Virus record (IMG/VR): IMGVR_UViG_3300021440_000013
Location: 62,001 to 126,000 of that record
Source: a virus
Reading direction: 5' to 3' (one strand)
Length of the DNA: 64,000 bases
Of this stretch, positions 1 to 8,530 are shown in pieces. Each line of letters opens with the position of its first letter. Within the stretch, counting starts at the first letter, position 1. Position numbers and translations under genes: made by a program. Under the pieces are notes generated by a model that was not told the origin of the DNA, made no database searches, and was given only the letters and a program-made list of their open reading frames with translations.

Positions 1-2
1 TC

Positions 3-3000
3 TATATCAAACCCTCTACCTTCGAGCAGAAGCTTCTCACCGAGCCGTTCATTGAACGCTCTAAGTTCTATGCAGATGACACCAGTGCAGGAGACTATTT
101 TGGTGTCTCCTGCACCTTAAACGCAGAAGGCGACTACGCGATCGTGGGTGCCTGCTATGACGCAGATAAGGGCACTAACGCAGGTGCCTGCTACGCGTTC
201 AAGCGCGTAGGGCACAACTGGGTTCAGAAAGCCAAGTTTTATGGCCTAAATACTAAAGAAGGCGATCTTTTTGGCGTCGCGGTTTCGATGAACTCGGATG
301 CGAACTTCTTGGTTGTTGGTGCACCGGTAGGTAGTACGGAGGGTCGAGTTAATAGCGGCGCGATCTATCTGTTTGATCGTGAAGGTGAGACGTGGCGTCA
401 ACGTGGCTTGCCTTGGGCACATAGTGAAGCCATCGCTAACAACGGCCGGATCTTTGCTCGGTCGGTGGCCGTTAGTGATGATGGTGTTCACCTTCTTATT
501 GCCGCCTCTGCGGCTGATCAGGCTCCTGGTGGTCCGGCGTCAGGACTGGTTTACTATGTAACCTATGACGGTTCTGATTTTACTGAGCGTCAGAAGTTCT
601 GGAGTAGCACCGCAACGCAGAGTGACTACTTTGGCCATGGTCTTTCCATGAGCAAAGATGGTTTGATCGCAATCGTCGGTGCGCCTTATGATGATAATGG
701 TGTCTTGACCGACGACGGCTCAGCCTTTGTCTTTACTCGGAGTGGTTACACTTGGACCCAGGAACAAAAACTGATTGCGCCTGAGGCAGCTTCAGGTATG
801 ACGAGTCTTTGGACTTCCGCGATATCGGGAGACGGCAGCATCATTCTTCTCTCCAGTAATAACAGCGCTGGAATGGGTGCGTTTTATCTTTACAAGCGTG
901 TTCTGAGTACCTACACGCTGGTTAAGAAACTTTACAGCAAGGATGGCCAGGCGGGAGACGCGCTTAGTTTTAGCTTGGCGCTAAACTACGACGGTGCGGT
1001 AGCGCTCTCTGGCGCGGTGGGTGACGACGATCGGGGTTCTTCCGCTGGCGCAGTCTACACATTTGGGACTGGTGATATCGTCGGAGAAGGGTATCGCCTT
1101 TGCAACACGATCTATTGCCCTGAAGATCAGCGTAGCGTGGGCGATAATTTTGCCGCTGGCGTTGCGCTCTCTGGCGACGGCAACTATGCATTAATCGGTC
1201 GAACCTTTGGCAATGCTAAAAACGGCGATTTCTTCGCATTTGAAAGAAGTGGGGTCGACTGGATCAGCAAAGGTAGTTTCACCGCAAACGATCTTTCTAA
1301 CACCGATTTGTTCGGACTGCAGATTTCAATGAGTTTAGACGCTCAGCATGCGGTCATATCGGCGCAAATGCAGAGTGCTTCATCTCAGCCTGAAGTAGGT
1401 TCAATTTACTACTTCACCCGCAGTGGCGACACCTGGATCCAACAACAAAAGATCGTTTGCCCGGATGTAGAAGCCTACGCTAACTTTGGTGCTGGCTTGG
1501 CAATCTCTGGAGACTCTCTTCACCTTTTAGTTGGTGCTGAAAATAAAGACGTTGGAGGAAACACCGTGGCGGGTAAAGTTTACTACTTTACCCGAAGTGG
1601 AAACACCTGGACACTTGCAAGCAGTTTTACTCAACCCACTGGGCCTGTCGAACCGTGGCGTTTTGGCGGCGGTATTGCGCTTAACTACACGGGTGATTAC
1701 GCCATGGTGGGTGGGGTCTTCACATCGCTAACGGGATACGCTTCCGGCGCAGTGAATGTCCTTAACCGCAGTGGAAACACCTGGACCGGAACAGGACTGA
1801 TTGAAAGCCCTGAAAAGAACAGTGAGTCAACTGCGTTTGGTATTGGTATTGCGATAAGCCGCGATCTTAAGATCGCACTCATCGGCGCTTCGATTGCAGA
1901 TGGACTTTATCGTGACGAAGGTGCGGTTTACCTCTATGAGCGTAACGCCATCACCTATAAGTGGGACTTCGTACGCAAAATCGCACGGCCATTCAGGAAT
2001 TTTATCAGCTTTGGTCGAGCAGTGGCGATGAGTGAAAACGTTAACCACGTCCTTGTGTCGGAGCCACGCAGCGGGTATGCTGGCTCTGAAACAGGCGCTT
2101 TCCATTATTTCTCAATGGGACGTGAGAGCGATATCGTGCCGGTCGATGATAACCAACATCGGTTTAGAAGCGCTGTTGTTCCGATTGACGCAGGCCCGCT
2201 TGACCAATTTGGTTACAAAACTGCGATTCATCCCTCAGGTAACTGGATGATCGTAGGTGCGCGTAATAAAGACTTGGGTGGTATCGAAGCCGTTGGGAAA
2301 TATTACAGCTACAGGCGGATCGGTAACAAATGGGTCTATCACAGAAGCCACAATGGTAATTATGATCCCGGTATGGGTATAAATCCAGCGTTTGGTGCGT
2401 CGCTGGCATGGGCTCAGAAAACAGGCGGCTACTATGCCATTGGGGCTCCGAACGATGCGACCTACGGCGCCTCATTGGGCGCAGTCTATCTTTACACGGT
2501 GAGTAATCTCAGTCCGACGACTTTTGATCTTCCGAGCTTCGTCAGGATTGCATCGAATGCTCCGCAAAGCGGAGAGAATTTTGGTGAGGGCGTTGCCTTG
2601 TCGGGCGATGCGGAATACATCGCGGTTGGTGCGCCTTTTTACAGCGGCACTGTGACAAACCAGGGCCGCGTTCAGATCTTTACGCGGGTAGGAAGCGTTG
2701 TTACGCACCAAGCGACGATCGTGGCACCCACGCCTCAGAGCAATCATCGTTTTGGTAACCCCGTCGCAATCAATGGCGCAGGTGATGTACTGGCGGTCTC
2801 CGCTTACCATGACAGCAATGCGATGAATGACGGCGCCTCTCTAGCTGGAGCAGTCTTTATCTATAAGCGCGTGGGTTCTGTGTGGTCCTTCGCTGAGAAG
2901 ATCTTGCCGCCTGAAGTCACCACGGGTTTTGGCATCGGCTTAGCCTATGCCGAAAACAGAAAGCTTCTTCTGGTGAGTGCCTTTAAGCCAGGTCAGGTGG

Positions 3001-5393
3001 ATGCGTCGGTTTATCAGTATGACCTGAGTGGCAGTAACGCCGTTTATCAACGAAAAGCACTCACGGTCAAAGCGGGCATCAGTGACGTAGATGGCCAATA
3101 CCCACCCAGCCTCTCAACGGATGCATGGGGGCGCTGGATCGCCGCAGGCTGCTTTTATAAGGATCTCAGTGGCGTGGACAGTGGTGAAGTCCGGATGTTT
3201 AGCACCATGGATTTTAACTTCCAGACTGAGCCATATCTACTCATGGGTAATGAGAAGAAAGCGCTTCAGTTGAAAAAGATCCTGCCGCCTGTTTTGAACG
3301 CAAGCTTTAACTTCGGCGACCCGGTCAAAATCAGTGGTGATGATAATTACCTCGCGGTCTCTGAGCACTATGCGGCCGTTGCTGGCGTTACCAACGCTGG
3401 ACGTGTTCGTATTTTCACCAAAAACACCGAAGGTAACTGGGTACTTCAAACCACACTTGAAAACCCACTCCCGGTGGCAAACGATTACTTCGGAACCGGG
3501 CTTTCGTTTAATGAAGATGCCACTTACCTCATCGTGGGTGCGTATCGTGCAGACACGACAGCGGCCGATGCAGGCATCCTTTACACCTACACGCGTAGTG
3601 GAACCGTTTGGACCCGTGGTGCTTCGATCAATATCCCGGAAGCCGTCAGTGGTAATGAGTTCGGTATTTCGACTGCTCTTTCCACCAATCAACTCTATTT
3701 GGCTGTAGGTGCTCAAGTAGCTGGCGGGATTGTGGCGGGCTCTGGTGCGGTCTATTTGTTCTCAAGATCCAATACCGCGAGTGCGTGGACTTATCTCTAC
3801 AAGCTCTGGCCGTCCGATGGTGCATTGAACGACGGCTTTGGTCGGTCAGTTTCCTTTAGTGAGGACGGTTCACGGATGGTGGTGACCGCCTATGTCGATT
3901 CGGGCGCAGTTAACTACGTCGGCTCGGTCTATATCTACAAACGACCCGATTTGTCGCTCGACAACTGGATCTTGCAAGCGAAGATCTACGCACCTGAAGG
4001 CATCACGGATGATCGCTTTGGTATTTCGGCAAGTATCTCTGCCGATGGCGCGATCCTTGCGGTAGGTGCTTCTGCGCGAGACGATCGTGGTATGAACTCC
4101 GGGTGTGTCTACATCTATACGTGCCGTGGTAACGATTGGAAATATCGGTTCAAGATCTACCCCGATGATCCGATCGCAGGTCAAAGCTTTGGCATTTCGG
4201 TATGCTTTAGTAAATACGCCAACCACCTTTACGTGGGTGCCCAGTCGGACCCTCAGGCAGGTGCAAACGGCGGCGCGGTCTACGACTTCCTGATCAACAC
4301 GTCTGCCCAGGAAGTTAAGTACGGTTCACGCCTGGTGCCTGCCTACCGGTTCTCTGATCCGGTGCTTGCAAGCGGAGATGAGTTCTGCGGTGGGTCAGCG
4401 ATCAGTGAAGACGGTACGATGATGCTGGTGGGTTATCGTAAGGACGTCAGCACAGGCAATAAGGGTTACGTGTGGTTTTATAAACGTGACCAAGGTAAGA
4501 ACAACTTCCCGACCGCACCGACGGCGATCTTCGGCGCGCCTGACGGCGCCGCAAGCGATGGTTTTGGTGAACATATTGCTACCGATTCCACTTTGACACA
4601 CATTCTGGTCTGCGCCACAGGTGCGCCACTTGGAGGTGTTGAGCGAGGGAAAGTCTATTACTTCACACGCTCGGGTGATACGTTCACATTTGTGCAATCA
4701 ATCACCTCTCCTGTTCCGACCGACAGTGAACGATTTGCAGCGATAGTCGCTATGAACGATGCGGGTGACATAGCGTTGATTGGTAACTACAACTCTACGC
4801 CAGCGATCACCGGAGGTACGGCACGCGGTTCTGTTCATGTCATGACACGTAGTGGTTCAACCTGGACCCAGCAGCAAGTCATTCTTGCCCCCGATAAGGC
4901 GGACGGAGATAACTTTGGAACTCACATCGCAGTTAATAGCGATGCCACCCAGATCCTGATCACGGCCCGCTTTGATGATGACAGTGGAGCAGACACCGGC
5001 TCCGTTTATTACTACACACGGAGTGGTTCGGTCTACACGTTTGTAAACAAGGTCTACGATCCGATTCCTCAAACGGATACGCGCTGGGGTGGTGCTTTGT
5101 CACTCAACAGCGATGGGACGATTGCTACCATTGGTAACAGCAAGCGCGTTATAAACGGTTCCGTCTCGGGCGTGATCAACCGCTATAAACGCACCGGTTC
5201 GGTCTGGAAGCGCTATGAAGAAGTAGAAGGCGTTATCCCGACCAACGTCTGGGCTATTTTTGATCTCAACGTTTACGTGAGTAGAAATCAGAACTTCATG
5301 ATCGTTCCTGATAATGCTGGTGTATCGGGGCGCAACGGCGGACACACCCTTTACGCTAACCCAACCGTTAACCCTGAGTTCTTCTATAAGTAA
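3..5393 (+). CDS. Giant FG-GAP repeat protein, probable tail fibre or surface adhesin (5' partial)
   Basis: The reading frame is open from the left edge (frame starting at base 3) to a TAA at 5391, so at least 1796 residues are present and the N-terminus lies outside the window. The GTG at 144 is an internal valine, not a start. The whole chain repeats units of roughly 50-60 residues with a core like FGxxVALSGDG, a VGAP/VGA strand, an acidic loop, then GAVYxFxRSGxTW. This is the FG-GAP or integrin-alpha type repeat, which folds as beta-propeller blades. A terminator and a tail-fibre-chaperone-like gene follow. A role in fibre or adhesin structure is inferred from the repeats and this neighbour; no catalytic residues are recognised. 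Confidence 0.85.
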   Translation, partial: YIKPSTFEQKLLTEPFIERSKFYADDTSAGDYFGVSCTLNAEGDYAIVGACYDADKGTNAGACYAFKRVGHNWVQKAKFYGLNTKEGDLFGVAVSMNSDANFLVVGAPVGSTEGRVNSGAIYLFDREGETWRQRGLPWAHSEAIANNGRIFARSVAVSDDGVHLLIAASAADQAPGGPASGLVYYVTYDGSDFTERQKFWSSTATQSDYFGHGLSMSKDGLIAIVGAPYDDNGVLTDDGSAFVFTRSGYTWTQEQKLIAPEAASGMTSLWTSAISGDGSIILLSSNNSAGMGAFYLYKRVLSTYTLVKKLYSKDGQAGDALSFSLALNYDGAVALSGAVGDDDRGSSAGAVYTFGTGDIVGEGYRLCNTIYCPEDQRSVGDNFAAGVALSGDGNYALIGRTFGNAKNGDFFAFERSGVDWISKGSFTANDLSNTDLFGLQISMSLDAQHAVISAQMQSASSQPEVGSIYYFTRSGDTWIQQQKIVCPDVEAYANFGAGLAISGDSLHLLVGAENKDVGGNTVAGKVYYFTRSGNTWTLASSFTQPTGPVEPWRFGGGIALNYTGDYAMVGGVFTSLTGYASGAVNVLNRSGNTWTGTGLIESPEKNSESTAFGIGIAISRDLKIALIGASIADGLYRDEGAVYLYERNAITYKWDFVRKIARPFRNFISFGRAVAMSENVNHVLVSEPRSGYAGSETGAFHYFSMGRESDIVPVDDNQHRFRSAVVPIDAGPLDQFGYKTAIHPSGNWMIVGARNKDLGGIEAVGKYYSYRRIGNKWVYHRSHNGNYDPGMGINPAFGASLAWAQKTGGYYAIGAPNDATYGASLGAVYLYTVSNLSPTTFDLPSFVRIASNAPQSGENFGEGVALSGDAEYIAVGAPFYSGTVTNQGRVQIFTRVGSVVTHQATIVAPTPQSNHRFGNPVAINGAGDVLAVSAYHDSNAMNDGASLAGAVFIYKRVGSVWSFAEKILPPEVTTGFGIGLAYAENRKLLLVSAFKPGQVDASVYQYDLSGSNAVYQRKALTVKAGISDVDGQYPPSLSTDAWGRWIAAGCFYKDLSGVDSGEVRMFSTMDFNFQTEPYLLMGNEKKALQLKKILPPVLNASFNFGDPVKISGDDNYLAVSEHYAAVAGVTNAGRVRIFTKNTEGNWVLQTTLENPLPVANDYFGTGLSFNEDATYLIVGAYRADTTAADAGILYTYTRSGTVWTRGASINIPEAVSGNEFGISTALSTNQLYLAVGAQVAGGIVAGSGAVYLFSRSNTASAWTYLYKLWPSDGALNDGFGRSVSFSEDGSRMVVTAYVDSGAVNYVGSVYIYKRPDLSLDNWILQAKIYAPEGITDDRFGISASISADGAILAVGASARDDRGMNSGCVYIYTCRGNDWKYRFKIYPDDPIAGQSFGISVCFSKYANHLYVGAQSDPQAGANGGAVYDFLINTSAQEVKYGSRLVPAYRFSDPVLASGDEFCGGSAISEDGTMMLVGYRKDVSTGNKGYVWFYKRDQGKNNFPTAPTAIFGAPDGAASDGFGEHIATDSTLTHILVCATGAPLGGVERGKVYYFTRSGDTFTFVQSITSPVPTDSERFAAIVAMNDAGDIALIGNYNSTPAITGGTARGSVHVMTRSGSTWTQQQVILAPDKADGDNFGTHIAVNSDATQILITARFDDDSGADTGSVYYYTRSGSVYTFVNKVYDPIPQTDTRWGGALSLNSDGTIATIGNSKRVINGSVSGVINRYKRTGSVWKRYEEVEGVIPTNVWAIFDLNVYVSRNQNFMIVPDNAGVSGRNGGHTLYANPTVNPEFFYK

Positions 5394-5419
5394 TTTGAAG
5401 ATCTTCTGGTAAACCTTTT

Positions 5420-5457
5420 AAGACTGGGGAGACCTCAAAGCCTCCCCAGTCTTTTTT
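5420..5457 (+). terminator. Rho-independent terminator
   Basis: AGACTGGGGAG pairs with CTCCCCAGTCT and is followed by a run of T, just after the FG-GAP gene. Confidence 0.85.
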
Positions 5458-5487
5458 AACTTAAAATAGCTTTGGAGAATCTTTAAG

Positions 5488-6096
5488 ATGACTAATCTCG
5501 GAAATCCCCAAGACGTCTTTGCTCGTGTCGAAAACGGCCAGATCGTTGAATACCCGGTCTACCGTCTTCACATCGAAAACCGCTCACATCCGGTTGAGTG
5601 GTACACTCCGGTCGTCGAAGTGAATAAACCCGAAGTACCGGAGTTTCATTACCTGACCCCGACACTGACGCTTAAAGACGGTGTCGTTAATGTCACCTAC
5701 AGCGTTAAAGCTTTCGATCTTTCGCAACTACTGGCGCGTGTCAATAGCAGCGTGATGGATCTGCCGGGTAAATCAGAAGTCTTCATCAGCCAGATCGATC
5801 CCAAGCTGGCTGACCGGATCGTCAATCTGACCACCAACTACGCGGAAGGTAAACTCGAAGCGTTTATCGCCACACGCGGTTACGACAGCCTGAACAACCT
5901 TCTGTCGCGTTACAAAGACTCGAGCGTTGCCAAGTTTAAACTCGAGGCCAATCATGTCCAGGGTCTTCTTGATGCGCTGTGGAGCCGTCTCTTGGCTTAC
6001 TACGGTGAAATCAACACTGGCGTTAAACCCATCCCAATGAGTCTTAGCGAAATCGATGCAGTGATCGGTGAGTTCACCTGGGGTGATTTGGCGTAA
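5488..6096 (+). CDS. Tail-fibre-chaperone-like protein, paralogue of the gene at 20063
   Basis: 202 residues; the start follows GGAG at a normal distance. The N-terminus (FARVENGQIVEYPVY) and the C-terminus (a Trp-rich IGEFTWGDLA end) resemble small phage proteins encoded beside tail fibres (DUF4376/Tfa-like). The gene at 20063 shares both ends: YARIEEGKIVQYPV at the start, a central TRGYD, and PITWGDV at the end. It lies behind the giant FG-GAP gene, which suggests it helps fold or attach that protein. That role is inferred from position and similarity of layout only. Confidence 0.7.
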   Translation: MTNLGNPQDVFARVENGQIVEYPVYRLHIENRSHPVEWYTPVVEVNKPEVPEFHYLTPTLTLKDGVVNVTYSVKAFDLSQLLARVNSSVMDLPGKSEVFISQIDPKLADRIVNLTTNYAEGKLEAFIATRGYDSLNNLLSRYKDSSVAKFKLEANHVQGLLDALWSRLLAYYGEINTGVKPIPMSLSEIDAVIGEFTWGDLA

Positions 6097-6117
6097 TGTT
6101 TTAAAGAGATCCAATGA

Positions 6118-6147
6118 CCGAGGGACTTAACGGTCCCTCGGCTTTTA
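6118..6147 (+). terminator. Rho-independent terminator
   Basis: CCGAGGGAC/GTCCCTCGG stem with a six-base loop followed by TTTT. Confidence 0.8.
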
Positions 6148-6172
6148 TCACTTTTCTTTTAAGAGGTATGAC

Positions 6173-6490
6173 ATGCGCTTTCGCCACGTTTACATGATCG
6201 GTTTCACCTTTTTGACGTTCTTGATGCTCTTTGTAACGAGCCCTGATGTGGGTATCATCGACAGCTTGCCGATGGGAGCGGGTTTTATTGCAACGGTGGT
6301 CTTGATGCTCCGTGCGGTGATCTATGTTGCGATCCTGCACTTCTCTCGTAAGGCGCTCTTCGACTATCTTGACATGGAAGCGCTTCATGAGAAAGCCAAG
6401 ACCGAACCGATGGCTGCCGCCGTTGCGATGGTTGCGATGGCGATCGCGATGATCGCCATCGCGATGCTTATCGTCGCTGCTGTAGGTTAA
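6173..6490 (+). CDS. Small inner-membrane protein next to the transglycosylase
   Basis: 105 residues with three hydrophobic stretches: about residues 5-23, 33-55 and 78-104, the last very rich in Met, Ala and Ile. A basic segment with SRKALFDYLD lies between the second and third. It is placed directly before the secreted transglycosylase, so a lysis-related (holin-like) or DNA-entry role is possible. No holin family is clearly recognised. Confidence 0.65.
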   Translation: MRFRHVYMIGFTFLTFLMLFVTSPDVGIIDSLPMGAGFIATVVLMLRAVIYVAILHFSRKALFDYLDMEALHEKAKTEPMAAAVAMVAMAIAMIAIAMLIVAAVG

Positions 6491-6510
6491 ATCAAAAAGG
6501 AGAAAAGACT

Positions 6511-7251
6511 ATGACACGGACCCTTCAGTGTGTGCTGGGGGTCCTGTTCTATGCTTTTTGTATGCTAAGCATGGCGCAGGACGTTAAAACTTATATCCCC
6601 GAGAAGGCCTACCCACTGCTTCCGATCTTTTATAAAGAAGCGGGTAGGCTCATGCCCTATATTCCAACGCCGGCGTATTTTGGTGCTTTGGGTGAACAGG
6701 AGAGCTGTCTTTCACTTAAACACAGTCGGTGTTTCTCGCCAACTTCACAACTTTTAACACCACGGGAACAAGGTCTTGGGATTTTCCAGTTGACTAGGGC
6801 TTTCAAAACCGATGGAAGCACGCGCTTTGATGCACTTAGTGACATGCGTAAAAACTATGCCACTGAGCTCTCGGAGCTCTCATGGACTAACTTAAAGAGT
6901 CGACCGGATCTACAAATCCGAACAGCTGTCTTGATGGTACGAGAAAGCTATCAGCGCTTAGCAGGCGTTAAAGACCCTATGGCGCGCCTTCAGATGGCCG
7001 ACGCAGCCTATAACGGCGGGATCGGGGGCACACTCAAGGAAAGAACTGCGTGCGGCTTAGCGGCTAACTGTGACCCCTCTAAATGGTTTCATAATGTCGA
7101 GCTGTATTGCCTAAAAAGTAAAAAGCCGCTTTATGGGAATCGCTCCGCATGCATGATCAATCGTGAACACCCAGAGCTCATTTTTAATCACCGTCTTCCC
7201 AAGTACCAGCGGCACTATGAAGACTTTATAAAACGAGGTGTTAGAACATGA
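6511..7251 (+). CDS. Secreted lytic transglycosylase (SLT fold)
   Basis: 246 residues. An N-terminal hydrophobic signal segment (about residues 4-21, ending before AQD) predicts export. The SLT features follow: a catalytic-type Glu in ALGEQESC (about residue 60), GLGIFQLTRAF in place of the usual GxxQ(I/L)T block, and AAYNGG (about residue 165). Several cysteines (ESC, RC, AC, NC, YC) suggest disulfides outside the cytoplasm. The substrate would be peptidoglycan. The family resembles single-domain transglycosylases seen in integrative elements and large phages. Its stop overlaps the start of the next gene (ATGA), so the two are translationally coupled. Confidence 0.8.
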   Translation: MTRTLQCVLGVLFYAFCMLSMAQDVKTYIPEKAYPLLPIFYKEAGRLMPYIPTPAYFGALGEQESCLSLKHSRCFSPTSQLLTPREQGLGIFQLTRAFKTDGSTRFDALSDMRKNYATELSELSWTNLKSRPDLQIRTAVLMVRESYQRLAGVKDPMARLQMADAAYNGGIGGTLKERTACGLAANCDPSKWFHNVELYCLKSKKPLYGNRSACMINREHPELIFNHRLPKYQRHYEDFIKRGVRT

Positions 7252-8063
7252 ATTCGTCCTTAGAGGCGTACCAGCTTCTTGAAAAGCTGGCCGCCAAACC
7301 GATCGACAGCACTTCGTTTCCAACTCACTTTAATGTCGTGATGCGTTTAAAGAACGCCATGAGTGATCCTGACGTGCCTTTTAAGAAAGTCATCGATATT
7401 CTTAGGGGTGAGGTGGTCGTGAGCGCCAAGATCATAAAGACTGCCAACGCGGCAGTCTATCACGGCTATGGCGAAATTAAAGATATCGAAAAGGCCGTCA
7501 TGCGTCTAGGCTTGCAGGCGGTTAGACGCATCTCTTTGGGCATAGCGATGGCGCAGCTCTCCCACTCTAAAGAGATGCTCCACTACACAGCGCTAAGTCG
7601 TTTAATCTGGCTGCATTCGATCTATACGGCCTCCGCGGGTTATGTCTTAGCCCGCGAGTTTACCAAAGTGCATCCTGACGAAGCGTTCTTCACCGGCTTT
7701 GTGGTTAATCTAGGTGCGTTTTACCTGCTTTATAAAGCATCGAGTCATCCTGAACTCAGAGGAGTGGAAGACGATTTAAAGAGCGCAGTGATCACGCATC
7801 ACTTGGCGCTGAGTAGAAAACTTCTTATTCATCTTGAAATGCCGGGCTCGATGGTTGAGGCACTCTACATCGGAGAAGAGGACCATCTTCTTCCCAGTAA
7901 GCCGGTGACTTTACGTGATATCACCCATACGGCCAATAGACTGGCGACGGCGAAGTATAGCTGGTATGAAGAGCGTGAAGAATGTGCTTTTTCAGAAGAA
8001 GTCAAAGCGCTCGAACCGTTGATCAGTGAACATTTTAAAAACACGTTAGCAGAGTTTCGATAA
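7248..8063 (+). CDS. HDOD-domain protein
   Basis: 271 residues. The HDOD fold is recognisable from the N-terminal PVxP-like region through ISAKIIKTANAA (written VVSAKIIKTANAA here), the helix IEKAVMRLGLQAVRRISL, the central HSIYTA segment and FFTGFVVNLGAF. HDOD proteins are non-enzymatic relatives of HD phosphohydrolases and usually act in signalling or stress responses. The gene overlaps the transglycosylase stop by four bases and a strong terminator follows it. Why a phage carries it beside a cell-wall enzyme is unknown. Confidence 0.75.
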   Translation: MNSSLEAYQLLEKLAAKPIDSTSFPTHFNVVMRLKNAMSDPDVPFKKVIDILRGEVVVSAKIIKTANAAVYHGYGEIKDIEKAVMRLGLQAVRRISLGIAMAQLSHSKEMLHYTALSRLIWLHSIYTASAGYVLAREFTKVHPDEAFFTGFVVNLGAFYLLYKASSHPELRGVEDDLKSAVITHHLALSRKLLIHLEMPGSMVEALYIGEEDHLLPSKPVTLRDITHTANRLATAKYSWYEEREECAFSEEVKALEPLISEHFKNTLAEFR

Positions 8064-8071
8064 AGTAAAAA

Positions 8072-8109
8072 AGGACAGACTGGCCGCAAAGCCAGTCTGT
8101 CCTGTTCTT
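8072..8109 (+). terminator. Rho-independent terminator
   Basis: Perfect 12-bp stem GGACAGACTGGC/GCCAGTCTGTCC with a six-base loop. Confidence 0.8.
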
Positions 8110-8126
8110 AAAAAAGTTGAGCCATC

Positions 8127-8141
8127 TACATATTACTTGAC
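8127..8141 (+). promoter_or_regulatory. Early-type promoter (TATATTAC-like)
   Basis: TACATATTACTTGAC matches the recurring window consensus TATATATNNTACTTGAC and the known phiKZ early motif TATATTAC. It precedes the gene at 8169. Confidence 0.65.
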
Positions 8142-8168
8142 ATTGCCTAACAAAGAAAGGTTTTCAGT

Positions 8169-8441
8169 ATGTCCAATAGTCTGTTTAAAAGGTTCTTTGG
8201 CACGGTGGAAGAATCGCAAGCTCATCAACACACCGATCCGCCGTGTAAGACGTACTACATCTCAACCCATAAGGGGTTTGTGCAGGATGCTGTACGTGCC
8301 CATGAAAAGTGGACGCACTGGCATTTTACTCACGATCCACGCATGGCCACGGCCTTTGGCTCCTTTGAAGAAGCTGACACCTATATGAAGGAGTACGGCT
8401 ATACGCTTCATTATGCGATTTTTGTTCCGGCGTTTAAATAA
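8169..8441 (+). CDS. Hypothetical early protein, 90 residues
   Basis: First gene behind a TATATTAC-like promoter. The protein is rich in His and aromatic residues, with FGSFEEADTYMKEYGY near the end. No family is recognised. An alternative overlapping frame exists from 8137, but its composition looks non-coding. The position suggests a host-takeover protein. Confidence 0.6.
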   Translation: MSNSLFKRFFGTVEESQAHQHTDPPCKTYYISTHKGFVQDAVRAHEKWTHWHFTHDPRMATAFGSFEEADTYMKEYGYTLHYAIFVPAFK

Positions 8442-8449
8442 GGGGCGTT

Positions 8450-8518
8450 ATGAAAAGAGTCTCCTTAAGGCATTCTAAAGCTGGGGCTTTCCCAGCGATT
8501 AACAAACCACTATTCTAA
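8450..8518 (+). CDS. Possible 22-residue leader peptide
   Basis: Short frame MKRVSLRHSKAGAFPAINKP plus two residues, placed after AGGGGCGTT at ribosome-binding distance and just before the IS110-like gene. It could be a leader peptide or chance; nothing is recognised. Confidence 0.3.
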   Translation: MKRVSLRHSKAGAFPAINKPLF

Positions 8519-8530
8519 AGGAATTGAGCC

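Noticed and set aside
144-146. GTG at 144 as start of the FG-GAP gene
   Set aside because: The same frame is open to the window edge with continuing repeat sequence and there is no ribosome site.
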